Shown here: piece by piece, positions 6,415 through 6,419 of the stretch
Layout: each line of letters opens with the position of its first letter
How positions within the stretch are numbered: the stretch's first letter is position 1
Assembly: GCA_947462865.1 (NCBI GenBank)
Contig: CANHRW010000118.1
Coordinates: 1-6,419, forward strand
Direction of reading: 5' to 3'
Source: Bacteroidota bacterium
GTDB taxonomy: Bacteria > Bacteroidota > Bacteroidia > UKL13-3
Length of the DNA: 6,419 bases
Position numbers and translations under genes: made by a program
The notes under the pieces: generated by a model
What the model was told of the DNA's origin: nothing
What the model saw: the letters and a program-made list of their open reading frames with translations, nothing else
Databases searched by the model: none

Positions 6415-6419
6415 AAGAC

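Noticed and set aside
1..6419. Mobile element, CRISPR array, tRNA/rRNA or defence cluster
   Set aside because: No transposase or integrase, no regularly spaced repeats, no cloverleaf or rRNA-like stretch, and no effector domains; each gene is explained by housekeeping or envelope functions.

Overview
The window looks like chromosomal DNA of a Bacteroidota bacterium. Three things support this: a protein with an N-terminal signal peptide and a C-terminal type IX secretion (T9SS) sorting domain, an Omp28-like thioredoxin-fold lipoprotein, and a mitochondrial-type aconitase whose N-terminus resembles those I recall from Bacteroidota. The AT-rich composition and the lack of clear Shine-Dalgarno sequences fit as well. 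I cannot place it below phylum with confidence; a Chitinophagales/Sphingobacteriia-like lineage is a guess.

Layout. Positions 1-75 hold the last 24 codons of a + strand gene, ending in an aromatic-rich strand with a terminal Phe, as outer-membrane beta-barrels do. It meets a convergent - strand acyl-lipid/acyl-CoA desaturase (72-821), and the two stop codons share one TTAA. Upstream of the desaturase on the same strand is a 104-residue helical protein of unknown function (901-1215), probably co-transcribed with it. A 138-bp divergent promoter region (1216-1353), which contains a perfect 6-bp inverted repeat, separates this pair from the aconitase gene (1354-3621, +). A strong, nearly symmetrical terminator (3643-3675) lies between aconitase and a convergent - strand gene for an Omp28-like lipoprotein with a CPPC thioredoxin motif (3693-4514). 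Another strong terminator (4590-4624) separates that gene from the last one, a 573-residue T9SS cargo protein (4645-6366, -), whose start and probable promoter lie just inside the right edge.

How the genes relate. Aconitase is a core TCA-cycle enzyme and the desaturase a membrane-lipid enzyme. The last two genes encode envelope or exported proteins. Terminators and divergent or convergent orientation split the window into at least four independent transcripts, so it reads as ordinary chromosome rather than a dedicated gene system. I found no mobile element, CRISPR array, RNA gene or defence-like cluster. The points most worth checking are the Gln replacing a conserved His in the third histidine box of the desaturase, the unannotated partner gene between aconitase and desaturase, the inverted repeat upstream of aconitase, and the unrecognised passenger region of the T9SS cargo. 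No gene-free stretch exceeds 300 bases.
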